Shown here piece after piece: positions 44,189 through 53,316 of a stretch of 59,283 nt of DNA (positions are counted from its first letter, which is position 1; each line of letters opens with the position of its first letter). The stretch is from positions 1-59,283 of the forward strand of contig CAZSQG010000012.1 of NCBI GenBank assembly GCA_964608615.1. Reading direction: 5' to 3'. Made by a program: the position numbers and the translations under genes. Source of the stretch: CALEUX01 sp964608615 (lineage in GTDB: Bacteria > Bacteroidota > Bacteroidia > Bacteroidales > Marinilabiliaceae). The notes beneath the pieces are model-generated. The model was not told the origin of the DNA. It did not search any database and saw only the letters and a program-made list of their open reading frames with translations.

Positions 44189-45123
44189 TAACGCAATCAA
44201 CATTATTAATTATTCCATTATTTGCCGGATACCTCATGGATTTATTTTTTGGCGATCCATATATAATGCCTCATCCGGTAAAATTTTTTGGTCGTTTAAT
44301 ATCTCTTGCAGATAATCACTTTAACAAAGGATCATTTCTTGTTTTTAGGGGACTGATAATTTCGCTGATTCTCATTTCAGTCGTTTGGGTTATTCTGTTT
44401 TCAGGCCTAAAATCAATTGTAAAACTACCGCTGGTTTATTATCCTATTGCTTCAATCATGGTTTATTGGGGATTAGCAAATAAATGCCTTATTGATGAAG
44501 CTCGTTTGGTACAAAAAGCGCTATCCGAAAAAGGCATTGAAGCAGGCCGTAAGCAACTATCTTACATAGTTGGCCGTGACACATCCAATCTTAATCCTAA
44601 CCAAATTAGAACGGCCGTATTGGAAACGCTCGCCGAAAACCTGAGCGATGGCGTGGTGGCTCCACTATTTTATTACGCACTGGGTGGCATTCCATTGATG
44701 TTTGCCTATAAAATGGTCAACACGCTCGACTCCATGATTGGCTATAAAAATGATAAATACCTGCATTTTGGAAGATTTGCCGCAAAACTTGATGATGTTG
44801 CCAATTTCATCCCGGCGCGAATAACTGCAATATTAATGGTGCTTATAACCTGGAATAAAAGAGGTTTTCAATTCATTTTTCGTTATGGCAACAAGCATGC
44901 CAGCCCCAACTCCGGATACCCCGAAGCAGCCCTGGCAGGGATTCTTAATTGCCGATTTGGAGGCCCAAACCAATACCATGGAATAATAGTCGACAAACCC
45001 TATATTGGTTACAACAACCGTCAACTAACATACAACGACTTACAAAAAGCCTTAAAAATAAACCACCTGGTTACGCTGGCTTCCGTTTTGATGATTGTAT
45101 TAATCTTTGTCTCATTTTATTAG
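44170..45123 (+). CDS. cbiB: Adenosylcobinamide-phosphate synthase
   Basis: Inner-membrane enzyme attaching aminopropanol (phosphate) to adenosylcobyric acid. 317 residues with about five hydrophobic segments. Motifs: GYLMDLFFGDPYIMPHPVKFFG at the N-terminus, IVGRDTSNLN, ETLAENLSDGVVAPLFYYAL and GYPEAALAGILNCRFGG. Last gene of the operon, overlapping cobD by 19 bases and ending 12 bases before a convergent gene, with no clear terminator between. Confidence 0.96.
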   Translation: MDINTIITQSTLLIIPLFAGYLMDLFFGDPYIMPHPVKFFGRLISLADNHFNKGSFLVFRGLIISLILISVVWVILFSGLKSIVKLPLVYYPIASIMVYWGLANKCLIDEARLVQKALSEKGIEAGRKQLSYIVGRDTSNLNPNQIRTAVLETLAENLSDGVVAPLFYYALGGIPLMFAYKMVNTLDSMIGYKNDKYLHFGRFAAKLDDVANFIPARITAILMVLITWNKRGFQFIFRYGNKHASPNSGYPEAALAGILNCRFGGPNQYHGIIVDKPYIGYNNRQLTYNDLQKALKINHLVTLASVLMIVLIFVSFY

Positions 45124-45135
45124 TTGAGACAGTCC

Positions 45136-45639
45136 TTAGAACATATGCCCCTTTTTGATGTTTTCAATACGTTCAAGAGCCTTTTGCCGATGCCACTCAA
45201 CTTTTAAAGCTCCTTTAATCTCTTTTATATCCACCGGTGATATTAAATCCAGATTGAGCGATTCGTAAGCCGGCTGGTCCAAACCGGAGCTCAGCGATTC
45301 AGCAGCAATTGAGTCTTTAGCAACCTGTGATTCCCAATACCGGTTTATTTTTTCAATATTGTTAGCGTATTGGTTCACCTCCTGAGTGGTGAGAGGCATA
45401 GTTTTTTCCAGCTTGTTGTTGTGAAAGCCCTGTAATTCGAAACCTTCATTACATTTTCGTATGAAAAATTCATTGGATTGGCCAAGGTCAAAGTCAGAAA
45501 AAAGCAGGTAGTTGTTTTTCTCATCCATATCGATGGTGTCGCCAACAGTGGAATGTAACACAAATACAGCATTTTGTCCACGGGTGAATGAACCGATTAT
45601 CAAAAGAAGTGCAGCCGAAAGAAGAAAAAACTTGTTCAT
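45136..45639 (-). CDS. Hypothetical exported protein
   Basis: No family recognised. 167 residues with a signal peptide (MNKFFLLSAALLLIIGSFTRGQ), a beta-rich first half (VFVLHSTVGDTIDMDEKNNYL) and a helical, charged C-terminal half (ALKVEWHRQKALERIENIKKG). Periplasmic or outer-membrane associated. Own unit, convergent with cbiB. Confidence 0.7.
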   Translation of the reverse strand: MNKFFLLSAALLLIIGSFTRGQNAVFVLHSTVGDTIDMDEKNNYLLFSDFDLGQSNEFFIRKCNEGFELQGFHNNKLEKTMPLTTQEVNQYANNIEKINRYWESQVAKDSIAAESLSSGLDQPAYESLNLDLISPVDIKEIKGALKVEWHRQKALERIENIKKGHMF

Positions 45640-46241
45640 CTTGGTTTTTTTGGGTTAGAAATTGATTATTAGGTCAAATATATGCTCAAAAAACATATTT
45701 GATGTTTTTTTAAATAGACGCAGCCATCGGCATATTGATGCCAGTGACACTATTTTAGAGATCACAAAAACAATACCATCGTAAAACTTATATCAACTAA
45801 AGCCGGAATTTTGTTAATGAAAGTTCGGGCGAATATAATAATATTCCACAGATATAACAGTCGTCTTCCTGAGTCGCCACCCAATAAATTGGGCATAATG
45901 TGAACATGACAGGGAAAAATTATAAATCTGTCATTGTTAGCGCAGCGATGGATCAATAAATCAAAAATCTGTCATTGGTATACAGGCCCACGCAAAAACT
46001 AATTTCGACTGAGTCAATGGCAGTTCATTTTAAGCCCTCTTTATGGAGGAGACCCGAAACGGACTTATGGCGATCTCCAAAAAAATGAAAGCTGAACAAT
46101 CGATGGATGGAATCATCGTGCGATGTACCAAATTTCATTTAATCCTAACCGAAGATCAATACCACGGATTACCTGTACTCAACACTACCCGCATTCATGT
46201 TGATGGAATTGGGAATTCATTCAGGGGTTTAACCGTATGAG
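45640..46241. other. Gene-poor region
   Basis: 602 bases. A 13-base direct repeat AAATCTGTCATTG is at 45924-45936 and 45965-45977. A 65-codon plus-strand frame at 46043-46240 has an A/G-rich GGAGGAG just at its start but no recognisable protein features; it may be a remnant or chance. No terminator, tRNA or mobile element seen. Confidence 0.4.
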
Positions 46242-47198
46242 TTAATTTCTCATCCCCACATAAACCATATAAGCGATATAAATACCTACAAATATCAACG
46301 CCTCCCAACGATCTAGCTTACGTTTACCTCCTGTAAACATGGTCAGGAGCAGCAATAAAGTACCAAAAATCAGGAGCAGCAGATCCTGATTAAACTGAAG
46401 CGAATAATCCATTGGACCTATCAAGGCACCAGCACCCAATATGAGGAAAATATTGAAAATGTTGGAGCCAATAACGTTACCTATGGCAATATCGCTGCTC
46501 TTTTTGCGCATGGCTACCAACGAAGTAACCAACTCAGGCAATGAAGTCCCCACCGCAACAATAGTGAGTCCAATAACTTTTTCGCTTACATGAAACATCC
46601 GGGCAAGATCCACAGAAGAGACAACCACCAATTTACCACCAACAATAAGTGCTGCCAACCCTCCACCAATAAACAAAACTGATTTCCATGTTTTTACAGA
46701 TTCTGACTGATGTTGGGCCGATACGCTTTCAATTTTCATGCTCCGCCAAACATAAAATAAGAAGCCGCAAAAAAAGCTCAATAAAATAAAACCATCAATT
46801 CGTCCTACCATGGTTTGACTATCTCCAATAAAAAAATTGTTAGCCAACAACATTAACAACAAAGCAGCCAACAACGACAAAGGGATTTCCTTGCGAATAG
46901 TGCTCACCTGAACGGTAAGTGGGGCTATTATTCCTGATAAACCTAAAACTACAAACAAGTTAAAATTATTGCTCCCGATCACATTACCCAATGCTATTTC
47001 GGGGTGCTTCTCAACAGCAGCCAATACACTCACAACCAGTTCCGGCGCAGATGTTCCAAAAGCCACGATGGTTAATCCAATCACTAATTCCGAAATACCA
47101 TATTTGCGGGCAATGGCCGAAGAACCAGTCACCAGCCAGTCGCCACCCTTTATAAGAAGTAACAAGCCACCAATAAGTAAAAGTGAAGATAATAACAT
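46242..47198 (-). CDS. Calcium/sodium antiporter (YrbG/CaCA family)
   Basis: Inner-membrane Na+/Ca2+ exchanger, 318 residues, about ten helices in two inverted halves. The two alpha repeats are clear: GLTIVAFGTSAPELVVS with GNVIGSNNFN in the first half and GLTIVAVGTSLPELVTS with GNVIGSNIFN in the second. A short cytosolic loop (about 150-165) separates them. Exports Ca2+ using Na+ or H+. Upstream, at 47285-47341, two mutually exclusive hairpins might control expression. Confidence 0.94.
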   Translation of the reverse strand: MLLSSLLLIGGLLLLIKGGDWLVTGSSAIARKYGISELVIGLTIVAFGTSAPELVVSVLAAVEKHPEIALGNVIGSNNFNLFVVLGLSGIIAPLTVQVSTIRKEIPLSLLAALLLMLLANNFFIGDSQTMVGRIDGFILLSFFCGFLFYVWRSMKIESVSAQHQSESVKTWKSVLFIGGGLAALIVGGKLVVVSSVDLARMFHVSEKVIGLTIVAVGTSLPELVTSLVAMRKKSSDIAIGNVIGSNIFNIFLILGAGALIGPMDYSLQFNQDLLLLIFGTLLLLLTMFTGGKRKLDRWEALIFVGIYIAYMVYVGMRN

Positions 47199-47284
47199 AA
47201 ATTACAGCTTTTTTTAATTTACAGTTAAACTTTTGTATTATAACACATTAACATTAGACATGCATTTTGACACTAACCTCTGTT

Positions 47285-47341
47285 AGTCCTTTTCTAAAAC
47301 CTAAAGGAACCTGAAAAGGACTTTAAAATCCCCTTCAGGTT
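47285..47341 (-). promoter_or_regulatory. Two mutually exclusive hairpins upstream of the antiporter gene
   Basis: AGTCCTTTTC (47285-47294) pairs perfectly with GAAAAGGACT (47313-47322). AACCTGAA (47308-47315) pairs perfectly with TTCAGGTT (47334-47341). The partners overlap at 47313-47315, so the two stems compete. They lie 87-143 bases upstream of the antiporter start. No T tract follows either stem. No known riboswitch consensus fits. Confidence 0.4.
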
Positions 47342-47451
47342 AATGAAACAAAATCGCGATAAGGAGAGATTTTTCTTGATTCAAATCTCCTCAAATATAA
47401 CTATAAAACCATCTTTAATTTACAGTTATAAACCACTGACTACATGCACAA

Positions 47452-47964
47452 TCAGACCTTTTCGCCAATTCTTATGCTGTGTAGAACAACATTTATGGTT
47501 CGAGCCCATTCATCGGCTAATAGAGATTCTCCGTCTAAAATAAAACCATCGAATTCGTTATTATAAAATTCTAAAATGATATCGGGACGCGTTCCGACCC
47601 GCGACTCCAAAGCAAGAGCAATCACATCCGTTACCTTGTTGGTTTCATTTTTAATTTTAACTACATGGCTTGTTGTAACTACCTTACAATTCTTTACTTC
47701 AGCTAAACTTATTGCCATATCAGAACTCTGCTTCTCTGATTTAACAACGAATAACAACATAGAAGATTCCTTATCTATTGCAATAGCTGAATTATTCCAG
47801 ATTTTAAAGTTGGTAACAGTACTGTTGTTTCTTCCAGCCAAATCCCTCAGTAAATCCAACAACTCCTTTTCTTTGGATTTACGTTTGCTATTTCTAAAAA
47901 AAACAAATGGCGAGACAATAAGAATTGCTAACAATACGCCCATTAACATGATTCCTGTATTCAT
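47452..47964 (-). CDS. Hypothetical protein with N-terminal membrane anchor
   Basis: 170 residues: one hydrophobic segment (about 4-24), a basic stretch (NSKRKSKEKE), then a soluble alpha/beta domain (AIAIDKESSMLLFVV, VIALALESRVGTRPDIILEFYNNE). This looks like a cytosolic domain tethered to the membrane. Family not recognised. Intact frame and normal codon use. Confidence 0.7.
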   Translation of the reverse strand: MNTGIMLMGVLLAILIVSPFVFFRNSKRKSKEKELLDLLRDLAGRNNSTVTNFKIWNNSAIAIDKESSMLLFVVKSEKQSSDMAISLAEVKNCKVVTTSHVVKIKNETNKVTDVIALALESRVGTRPDIILEFYNNEFDGFILDGESLLADEWARTINVVLHSIRIGEKV

Positions 47965-48081
47965 GACTCAATAATTTTTGTGATTCACCAGAAAACAAAC
48001 CAGCTTTCTTAGTTTCCATAATAAAAAAATAACAAAACCTCGACGTTGCCGAAAAGGCAACATCAACTCTGGGAAACTGTG

Positions 48082-48459
48082 TCACAAATAATAATGGAAC
48101 GGAAACAGAAGATCAAAAATCTGAGGCTGTATAAGAGCAAATTCAAAACTTGAAATGTATTCCGACGTTTTGGTTTCAATTAGTGAATGAGCCGCAATGG
48201 AATGAACTGAATAACTGCTAAACTGATTTTTTAGAGTCGGATAATTTACATGGCTCGATTCAGAAAGGGTATTTGCAGAATCAACCGTATAAAGCGGGTT
48301 TTCAAAGCTTGCCGGTAAATAATGGCTTTTTTCATCCTGACAAACGACACCTGACAAAGCGGCCTCAGCCGGCATTATCACACTACTGCTTATAAACAGG
48401 GAGACTACACACAGTAGGAACAAGTGAAAAAAGTCAAAATGTTTTACCATTTTTTTCAT
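48082..48459 (-). CDS. Hypothetical small exported protein
   Basis: 125 residues. Residues 1-33 form a basic n-region plus hydrophobic core ending PAEAA, a good signal peptide. The rest is polar, rich in Ser and aromatics, with no motif I know. It stands alone between two other genes of opposite strands. It could be real but species-specific. Confidence 0.55.
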   Translation of the reverse strand: MKKMVKHFDFFHLFLLCVVSLFISSSVIMPAEAALSGVVCQDEKSHYLPASFENPLYTVDSANTLSESSHVNYPTLKNQFSSYSVHSIAAHSLIETKTSEYISSFEFALIQPQIFDLLFPFHYYL

Positions 48460-48631
48460 CTTACAAATCTAGATGGATTCATTGGAATAACTTTCCAATG
48501 TAATGGTAAAAATTGTTAATAAAAATCCTTCTCGTAGAAATCTAATCAAAACTCATAACTAAATCTCATTTAGCATTAAAACCCATCTGATATTTCAAAA
48601 ATAATAATGAAATTAGCTGAAAATAAACAGC

Positions 48632-49771
48632 ATGAAATTTAAAGTCAATAAATCGGCTGGTCGTATCAAAGGATTGTTTGATGCCGGAACCATGCCAAGA
48701 GTACAACGCAAACCTCCGGGGCAGTCTCCCGGTACTATCATGCACACTGGAATAAAAAAATTGGATAAAGTACTTATGACGGTCCATGATTATGACGAGT
48801 CACATTACGACACCATTCCCATAACAGAGATTAAAAAATCAGCACCCTACTTGAATGATTCATCAAAGACATGGATTCAAATACGAGGACTTCACGACAT
48901 TGATAAGCTTAAACAGGTATGGGATTATTTTGAGCTTCATCCACTTATTCAGGAAGACATTGTTAGTATCAGTCAGCGACCAAAAGTTGAACCTTATGGA
49001 GATGTAATCTTTATGGTTATGCGTATGATAACAGGGAAAAACAATGGGTTAACTAAGGAGTTTAAGACCGAACAGGTAAGTATGGTGCTTGGAAGTAATT
49101 ATATACTATCGTTTCAGGAGAGTAACGAACCCATTTTTGAACCCGTAATACGTCGACTGGAGATGCAAAACACCCGGTTACGGCTTCTTGGAATAGATTA
49201 TTTGGCTTACGCCCTTTTAGATAATGTGGTAGACCACTATTTTACGGCCCTTGATCAGATAGGCGAAACCATTGAAACAATAGAAGAACGTATCATTTCA
49301 AACCCAAAGTCAGTGAATCTGCAAAGCATTCATACACTTAGGCGCGACCTCATCTTTTTTCGTAAATCGGTATTATCGTTGCGCGATGGGCTAAACAGCC
49401 TTCTGCGCGACAACTCGCCACTTATTAGTTCTGAAGTAAAAATATTCCTGCGTGATGTGTACGATCATGTTGTCCAGGTAATTGATAGTATAGAGAACCA
49501 ACGCGAAATGGTTTTCAGCCTTTATGACATGCACATGTCGTCAATAAGCAACCGAATGAATGAAGTTATGAAAGTGTTAACCGTTATTTCCACCATATTC
49601 ATTCCACTTACCTTTGTAGCCGGTATTTACGGTATGAATTTTAACACGCAAACCAGTCTCTGGAATATGCCCGAACTTAACTGGAAATGGGGCTACATTG
49701 CATCGCTGGGAGTCATGACTACAATTGCTATTGGGATGTTGATATTTTTTAAGAAGAAGGAATGGTTTTAA
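48632..49771 (+). CDS. corA: Magnesium/cobalt transporter CorA
   Basis: Pentameric Mg2+ (Co2+, Ni2+) channel of the inner membrane, 379 residues. A large cytosolic funnel domain (about 60-320) with long helices (VDHYFTALDQIGETIETIEERI) is followed by two C-terminal helices, the first ending in the selectivity motif YGMN (about residue 333); the last residues are KKKEWF. A 50-residue basic N-terminal extension is present. Convergent with ybaK, 19 bases apart. Confidence 0.95.
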   Translation: MKFKVNKSAGRIKGLFDAGTMPRVQRKPPGQSPGTIMHTGIKKLDKVLMTVHDYDESHYDTIPITEIKKSAPYLNDSSKTWIQIRGLHDIDKLKQVWDYFELHPLIQEDIVSISQRPKVEPYGDVIFMVMRMITGKNNGLTKEFKTEQVSMVLGSNYILSFQESNEPIFEPVIRRLEMQNTRLRLLGIDYLAYALLDNVVDHYFTALDQIGETIETIEERIISNPKSVNLQSIHTLRRDLIFFRKSVLSLRDGLNSLLRDNSPLISSEVKIFLRDVYDHVVQVIDSIENQREMVFSLYDMHMSSISNRMNEVMKVLTVISTIFIPLTFVAGIYGMNFNTQTSLWNMPELNWKWGYIASLGVMTTIAIGMLIFFKKKEWF

Positions 49772-49790
49772 CTAATATCCATTTAACCTT

Positions 49791-50264
49791 TTAAAAAAGC
49801 ATCAAATCAGCAACTTCACAACAAGCGCTTCTTATCAAGTCATCAGGTACTATTTTCAGTTGCAATCCACGTAACCCGGCGCTAACAAAAATACAATCAT
49901 GCAAAATACAGGTTTCATCGATATAGGTTGGATAATTTTTTTTCATGCCCAGAGGAGAACAACCACCACGAATGTATCCTGTAAGTGCGAGCAATTCTTT
50001 AACAGGAACCATTGAAACATTTTTGTTGCCTGATGAAAAGGCTGCTTTTTTCAAATCCAACTCTTCACCACCAGGTATTAAACAAACAAAAACGCCTGTT
50101 TTATCACCACATAGCACCAATGTCTTAAAAACCTGTTCCAAATTTTGACCCAATTTTGCAGCAACAGCACTGGCTCCCAACTCCGAAACATCCACATCGT
50201 ATTCAATAAGATCGTATTTTATCCCTTTCTTATCAAGTATTCGGGCTGCATTGGTTTTGGTCAT
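49791..50264 (-). CDS. ybaK: Cys-tRNA(Pro)/Cys-tRNA(Cys) deacylase
   Basis: Trans-editing factor hydrolysing mischarged aminoacyl-tRNA, cytosolic, 157 residues. It shows the YbaK start TKTNAARILDKKGIKYDLIEY, QVFKTLVL, LDLKKAA and TGYIRGGCSPLGMKK, the last two typical of the YbaK subfamily. Its start codon overlaps the nudC stop by 4 bases, so translation is coupled. Confidence 0.95.
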   Translation of the reverse strand: MTKTNAARILDKKGIKYDLIEYDVDVSELGASAVAAKLGQNLEQVFKTLVLCGDKTGVFVCLIPGGEELDLKKAAFSSGNKNVSMVPVKELLALTGYIRGGCSPLGMKKNYPTYIDETCILHDCIFVSAGLRGLQLKIVPDDLIRSACCEVADLMLF

Positions 50265-51103
50265 AATACCCCTCTCTCAAATTTTTCAATCATTTCACCT
50301 CCAATACTTATACTGGGAGCATGATCGGGAAGACTCCCCCTCTGGTACCACGCTGCATCAGTAATTTCGTTGTTATCAACACAAATAGTTTGATTACTTT
50401 CGGCTTCGGCAATAAAACCAACCATCATCGATCCGGTAAATGGCCATGGCTGACTTTTATAGTAACGAATATTTTTCACCTCCAATCCCACTTCTTCCCT
50501 TACTTCACGCACTACCGTTTCTTCAAGCGTTTCACCAACATCTGCAAATCCCGCTATTAACGAATACATATTATTACGAAACCCCGAATTATGTGCCAGA
50601 AGAATTTTTCCATCACATAATATTGCTACAATAATGGCCGGAGAAATTTTTGGATAAACAATAGTGTTGCATGTTTGACAAACAATAGCGCGTTCATCAG
50701 TTTTTTCAGTGGTTTTTGAACCACACTTTCCACAATATCGGTTTTGTAAATACCAGTTCATCAATTGAAATCCCACAATACCAGCCCATCCTATCTCCTG
50801 TTGCTCAAAGGTTCGAAAAAAACTAATCTCTTTGTAGGTAAACCTACTATTATCTGTTTTTGATTCATCCCAAAGAAGAAAACAAGAAACACCATTAAGA
50901 GAAAATAAAAAAGTGCTTTCTGTTGTATTTAAAAATCCTGAGACATCCTTTTTTCGTGGTATTTCAAAGTCATCACCCTTTATTTCTAACAACAACGAAT
51001 TACCGCTATACTGAAAAACAAAATCATCGTCTTCGATGTTTTCTTTACCGATAAACTGATTATTTAACTGATGTGGAAATATTTCATGAATCATATCGAT
51101 CAC
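50261..51103 (-). CDS. nudC: NAD(+) diphosphatase (Nudix)
   Basis: Hydrolyses NAD(H) to NMN(H) and AMP and can remove NAD caps from RNA. 280 residues. Divergent N-terminal domain, zinc ribbon with four Cys (CGKCGS and CQTC, about 120-142), Nudix box GFADVGETLEETVVREVREE (about 184-203) and the NudC-specific SQPWPFTGSMM right after it. First gene of a two-gene unit with ybaK. Confidence 0.95.
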   Translation of the reverse strand: MIDMIHEIFPHQLNNQFIGKENIEDDDFVFQYSGNSLLLEIKGDDFEIPRKKDVSGFLNTTESTFLFSLNGVSCFLLWDESKTDNSRFTYKEISFFRTFEQQEIGWAGIVGFQLMNWYLQNRYCGKCGSKTTEKTDERAIVCQTCNTIVYPKISPAIIVAILCDGKILLAHNSGFRNNMYSLIAGFADVGETLEETVVREVREEVGLEVKNIRYYKSQPWPFTGSMMVGFIAEAESNQTICVDNNEITDAAWYQRGSLPDHAPSISIGGEMIEKFERGVL

Positions 51104-51351
51104 TTAATTAAACCCTGCCAATCTCTTAAAAAATAAATTTTACCAAGATAATCAAAACTTTCATTTCCATTAACTCCATGGTAGCGCCACTTGCAATACA
51201 GTGCCGATACTTTGTCATATTATTATCCTAAGGTTTCAGGAAAGACTGTCAGGGTAAAACATAATTTGAACCAATGTTATCAAAAGAGCAATAAAAATCA
51301 AAAACCTACTTTACACCAGTAGAAACAGTTTTTGAGTAAAGAAAAAAGGAC
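51104..51351. other. Intergenic region between nudC and tRNA-Arg
   Basis: About 250 AT-rich bases without an open frame, clear promoter or repeat that I can support. Confidence 0.5.
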
Positions 51352-51369
51352 AAAAAGCTATTTTTAGCT
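51352..51369 (-). terminator. Terminator of tRNA-Arg
   Basis: On the minus strand AGCTA-AAAA-TAGCT is followed by TTTTG, 14 bases past the tRNA CCA end. The stem is short (5 bp) but position and T run fit an intrinsic terminator. Confidence 0.5.
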
Positions 51370-51382
51370 ACTTATCCTTTTA

Positions 51383-51457
51383 TGGTGATCCCGACGGGAC
51401 TCGAACCCATATCATCAGAACCGGAATCTGACATTCTATCCATTGAACTACGGGACC
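51383..51457 (-). tRNA. tRNA-Arg (anticodon CCG)
   Basis: 75 bases including an encoded CCA. Acceptor GGTCCCG pairs with CGGGATC (one G-T), the D-arm GTTCAATGGATAGAAT is standard, the anticodon stem TCAGA/TCTGA carries loop TTCCGGT with anticodon CCG, and the T-arm is GGGTTCGAGTCCC. Reads CGG codons. Confidence 0.95.
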
Positions 51458-51517
51458 TCAAACAGGCTGCAAAATTACTCTTTTCCTGCTATCATACCAA
51501 TACTTTTGTAAATATAA

Positions 51518-52438
51518 TTATTCCTGATAAATCATAAGGGTTGTTAAGTGAAGTTGGCCCGGCTTCAGCATCAGGGAATTCTTTTTTACATTTCCACTTT
51601 CAACACACACAAACTGTTTATACTCGTCATCTCCAAAATCACTTATCTTTTTGCAATTCTCGGCCCATGGATTCCATACAATGGTGGAATTACTTCCTGT
51701 CTTTTTAATCCGGATTGTAGTGTTTTGTTTTTTGTCAACAACCTTACACTCTGAATTTGTATCCAAATATATTCGGTTCACCTCCATGTTAATGATTACA
51801 GGAAATCCCTCTCCATTCTTCAGCTCGCCCCCCTTTGTTGAATCAATAAACGAGGTTCCTTCAAGTCCTTCAACTCTAATATCAGCCACATCCTTAACGG
51901 CAAAATAGCTGTGAAGTGCATGTGAAATATCGAAAGCTGAATCACCGTTATTCTTTATCACCCATTTAAGTTCTAATTGCTTTCCCACAATAACTTCCAA
52001 CTCAGTATAAAAGGTAAAAGGCCAAAGCTCAAAGGTTTTTTCATTTGAAGATAATCCCAGCTTCAAACTAATAGCACCATCGTTACACTTATTTGAAGCA
52101 ATCACTTCCCAGTTTAATAAACGTGCAAAACCATGATTTGGCAATTCTGAGTTTGAGGAATGCACACCAAACCAGGGAAAACAAACAGGAATCCCACCCC
52201 TAATTGGCTGACCTTTCCCGAAAAATGATTTTTCACTCACCATTAATAAATCCGCACCTCCCTCAGGGATAAACGAAAGCACATGAGCTCCATAAAGAGA
52301 TATCTTACAAGTTGAAAAAGAACTCGATAAATCAGCTATTACTATACCATTGGCACCTTCAGTAAAAGTCAGTTGATTTTTAACACCAAACGTATTATTC
52401 AAGTCATTAATATTCATAGTGTTTAATTTACATTTCAA
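51518..52438 (-). CDS. D-hexose-6-phosphate mutarotase (aldose-1-epimerase family)
   Basis: Interconverts anomers of hexose 6-phosphates; YeaD-like, cytosolic, 306 residues. Motifs: ISLYGAHVLSFIP, PIRGGIPVCFPWFG (phosphate-binding Arg), HGFAR, catalytic His region ISHALHSYFAV, NPWAENCKKISDFGDDEY and the catalytic Glu in FVCVESGN. A second ATG at 52417 (MNINDLNNTFG) is equally possible as start and gives a more usual N-terminus. Confidence 0.92.
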   Translation of the reverse strand: MKCKLNTMNINDLNNTFGVKNQLTFTEGANGIVIADLSSSFSTCKISLYGAHVLSFIPEGGADLLMVSEKSFFGKGQPIRGGIPVCFPWFGVHSSNSELPNHGFARLLNWEVIASNKCNDGAISLKLGLSSNEKTFELWPFTFYTELEVIVGKQLELKWVIKNNGDSAFDISHALHSYFAVKDVADIRVEGLEGTSFIDSTKGGELKNGEGFPVIINMEVNRIYLDTNSECKVVDKKQNTTIRIKKTGSNSTIVWNPWAENCKKISDFGDDEYKQFVCVESGNVKKNSLMLKPGQLHLTTLMIYQE

Positions 52439-52694
52439 GTTAGATTATATCAAACACAAAGTATTCAATATAATTCGGGATTTCTGTTATACTTGGGTAA
52501 AAAAAACAACACCAACGTATGAAACAACTTGATTTATGGTACTCCAATGTTGTAACTTTGATATTAGAAGGTAGAATACGCAACATGGCGCTACCAACAA
52601 CTAACAACCTCTGGCTTGGCCTGAAAGAATAGTTTTTGAGTTTTATTCAGGTTTTTCGATAGTTATGGTATTGAAATCTATTAATTGAAAGATT

Positions 52695-53165
52695 ATGCCA
52701 GTCAAAGTTTTAAAAGATTATTTGGATACCCACGGAATCCATTATCTCAACATCACTCATTCAAAAGCCTACACCATGCAAAAAATTGCAGCTCTTACTC
52801 ATATTTCAGGGAAGGAGATTGCAAAAGCCGTTATGGTAAAGGTTGATGGAAGAATGGCAATGGCCGTCCTCCCTGCCTCCACAAGGATTAATTTTTCTGC
52901 CCTCAAGAGCATGTTAGAAGCTTCTGATGTACATTTGGCCAACGAAGAAGAATTCAAAAACATTTTTCCTAATTGCGATGTTGGTGCCATGCCACCCTTT
53001 GGCAATTTATGGAACATTCCGGTATATGTAGCTGAAAGTTTAACCGACCAGGAACGAATCACCTTTAATGCCGGTAATCACATGGAACTTATCCAAATGG
53101 ATTACAATGATTTTGAAAGACTGGTAAAACCTAAAGTTTTACGGTACTCATATCAATCGGTTTAA
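52695..53165 (+). CDS. YbaK/EbsC-fold aminoacyl-tRNA deacylase-like protein
   Basis: 156-residue member of the YbaK/ProX superfamily but not YbaK itself: YLNITHSKAYTMQKIAAL, GKEIAKAVMVKVDGRMAMAVLPAS, DVGAMPPFGNLW and ITFNAGNHMELIQMDYNDFERL. The GAMPPFG motif is typical of the YeaK/EbsC side, which edits mischarged tRNAs or free aminoacyl groups. It stands 151 bases ahead of leuS on the same strand. Exact tRNA substrate unknown. Confidence 0.85.
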   Translation: MPVKVLKDYLDTHGIHYLNITHSKAYTMQKIAALTHISGKEIAKAVMVKVDGRMAMAVLPASTRINFSALKSMLEASDVHLANEEEFKNIFPNCDVGAMPPFGNLWNIPVYVAESLTDQERITFNAGNHMELIQMDYNDFERLVKPKVLRYSYQSV

Positions 53166-53316
53166 TAGTACCGATGTTTAAAGGCAATTATTAAAATGGC
53201 ATATTTCCAGAGTTTAAGCCAAAACGGAATCTCAAATTTAACAGATACTCATTAAAAAACTTTTCCTAAATTCGCACACTGCAAACAAAGTGGAATTTTA
53301 TATATCATAACCGGTT

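Noticed and set aside
46043..46240. 65-codon plus-strand frame before the antiporter stop
   Set aside because: GGAGGAG lies at its start rather than at a proper distance, and the product resembles nothing I know; kept only as a possible remnant.
47285..47341. yybP-ykoY manganese riboswitch
   Set aside because: The conserved internal loops of that family are not present; only the location before a cation transporter fits.
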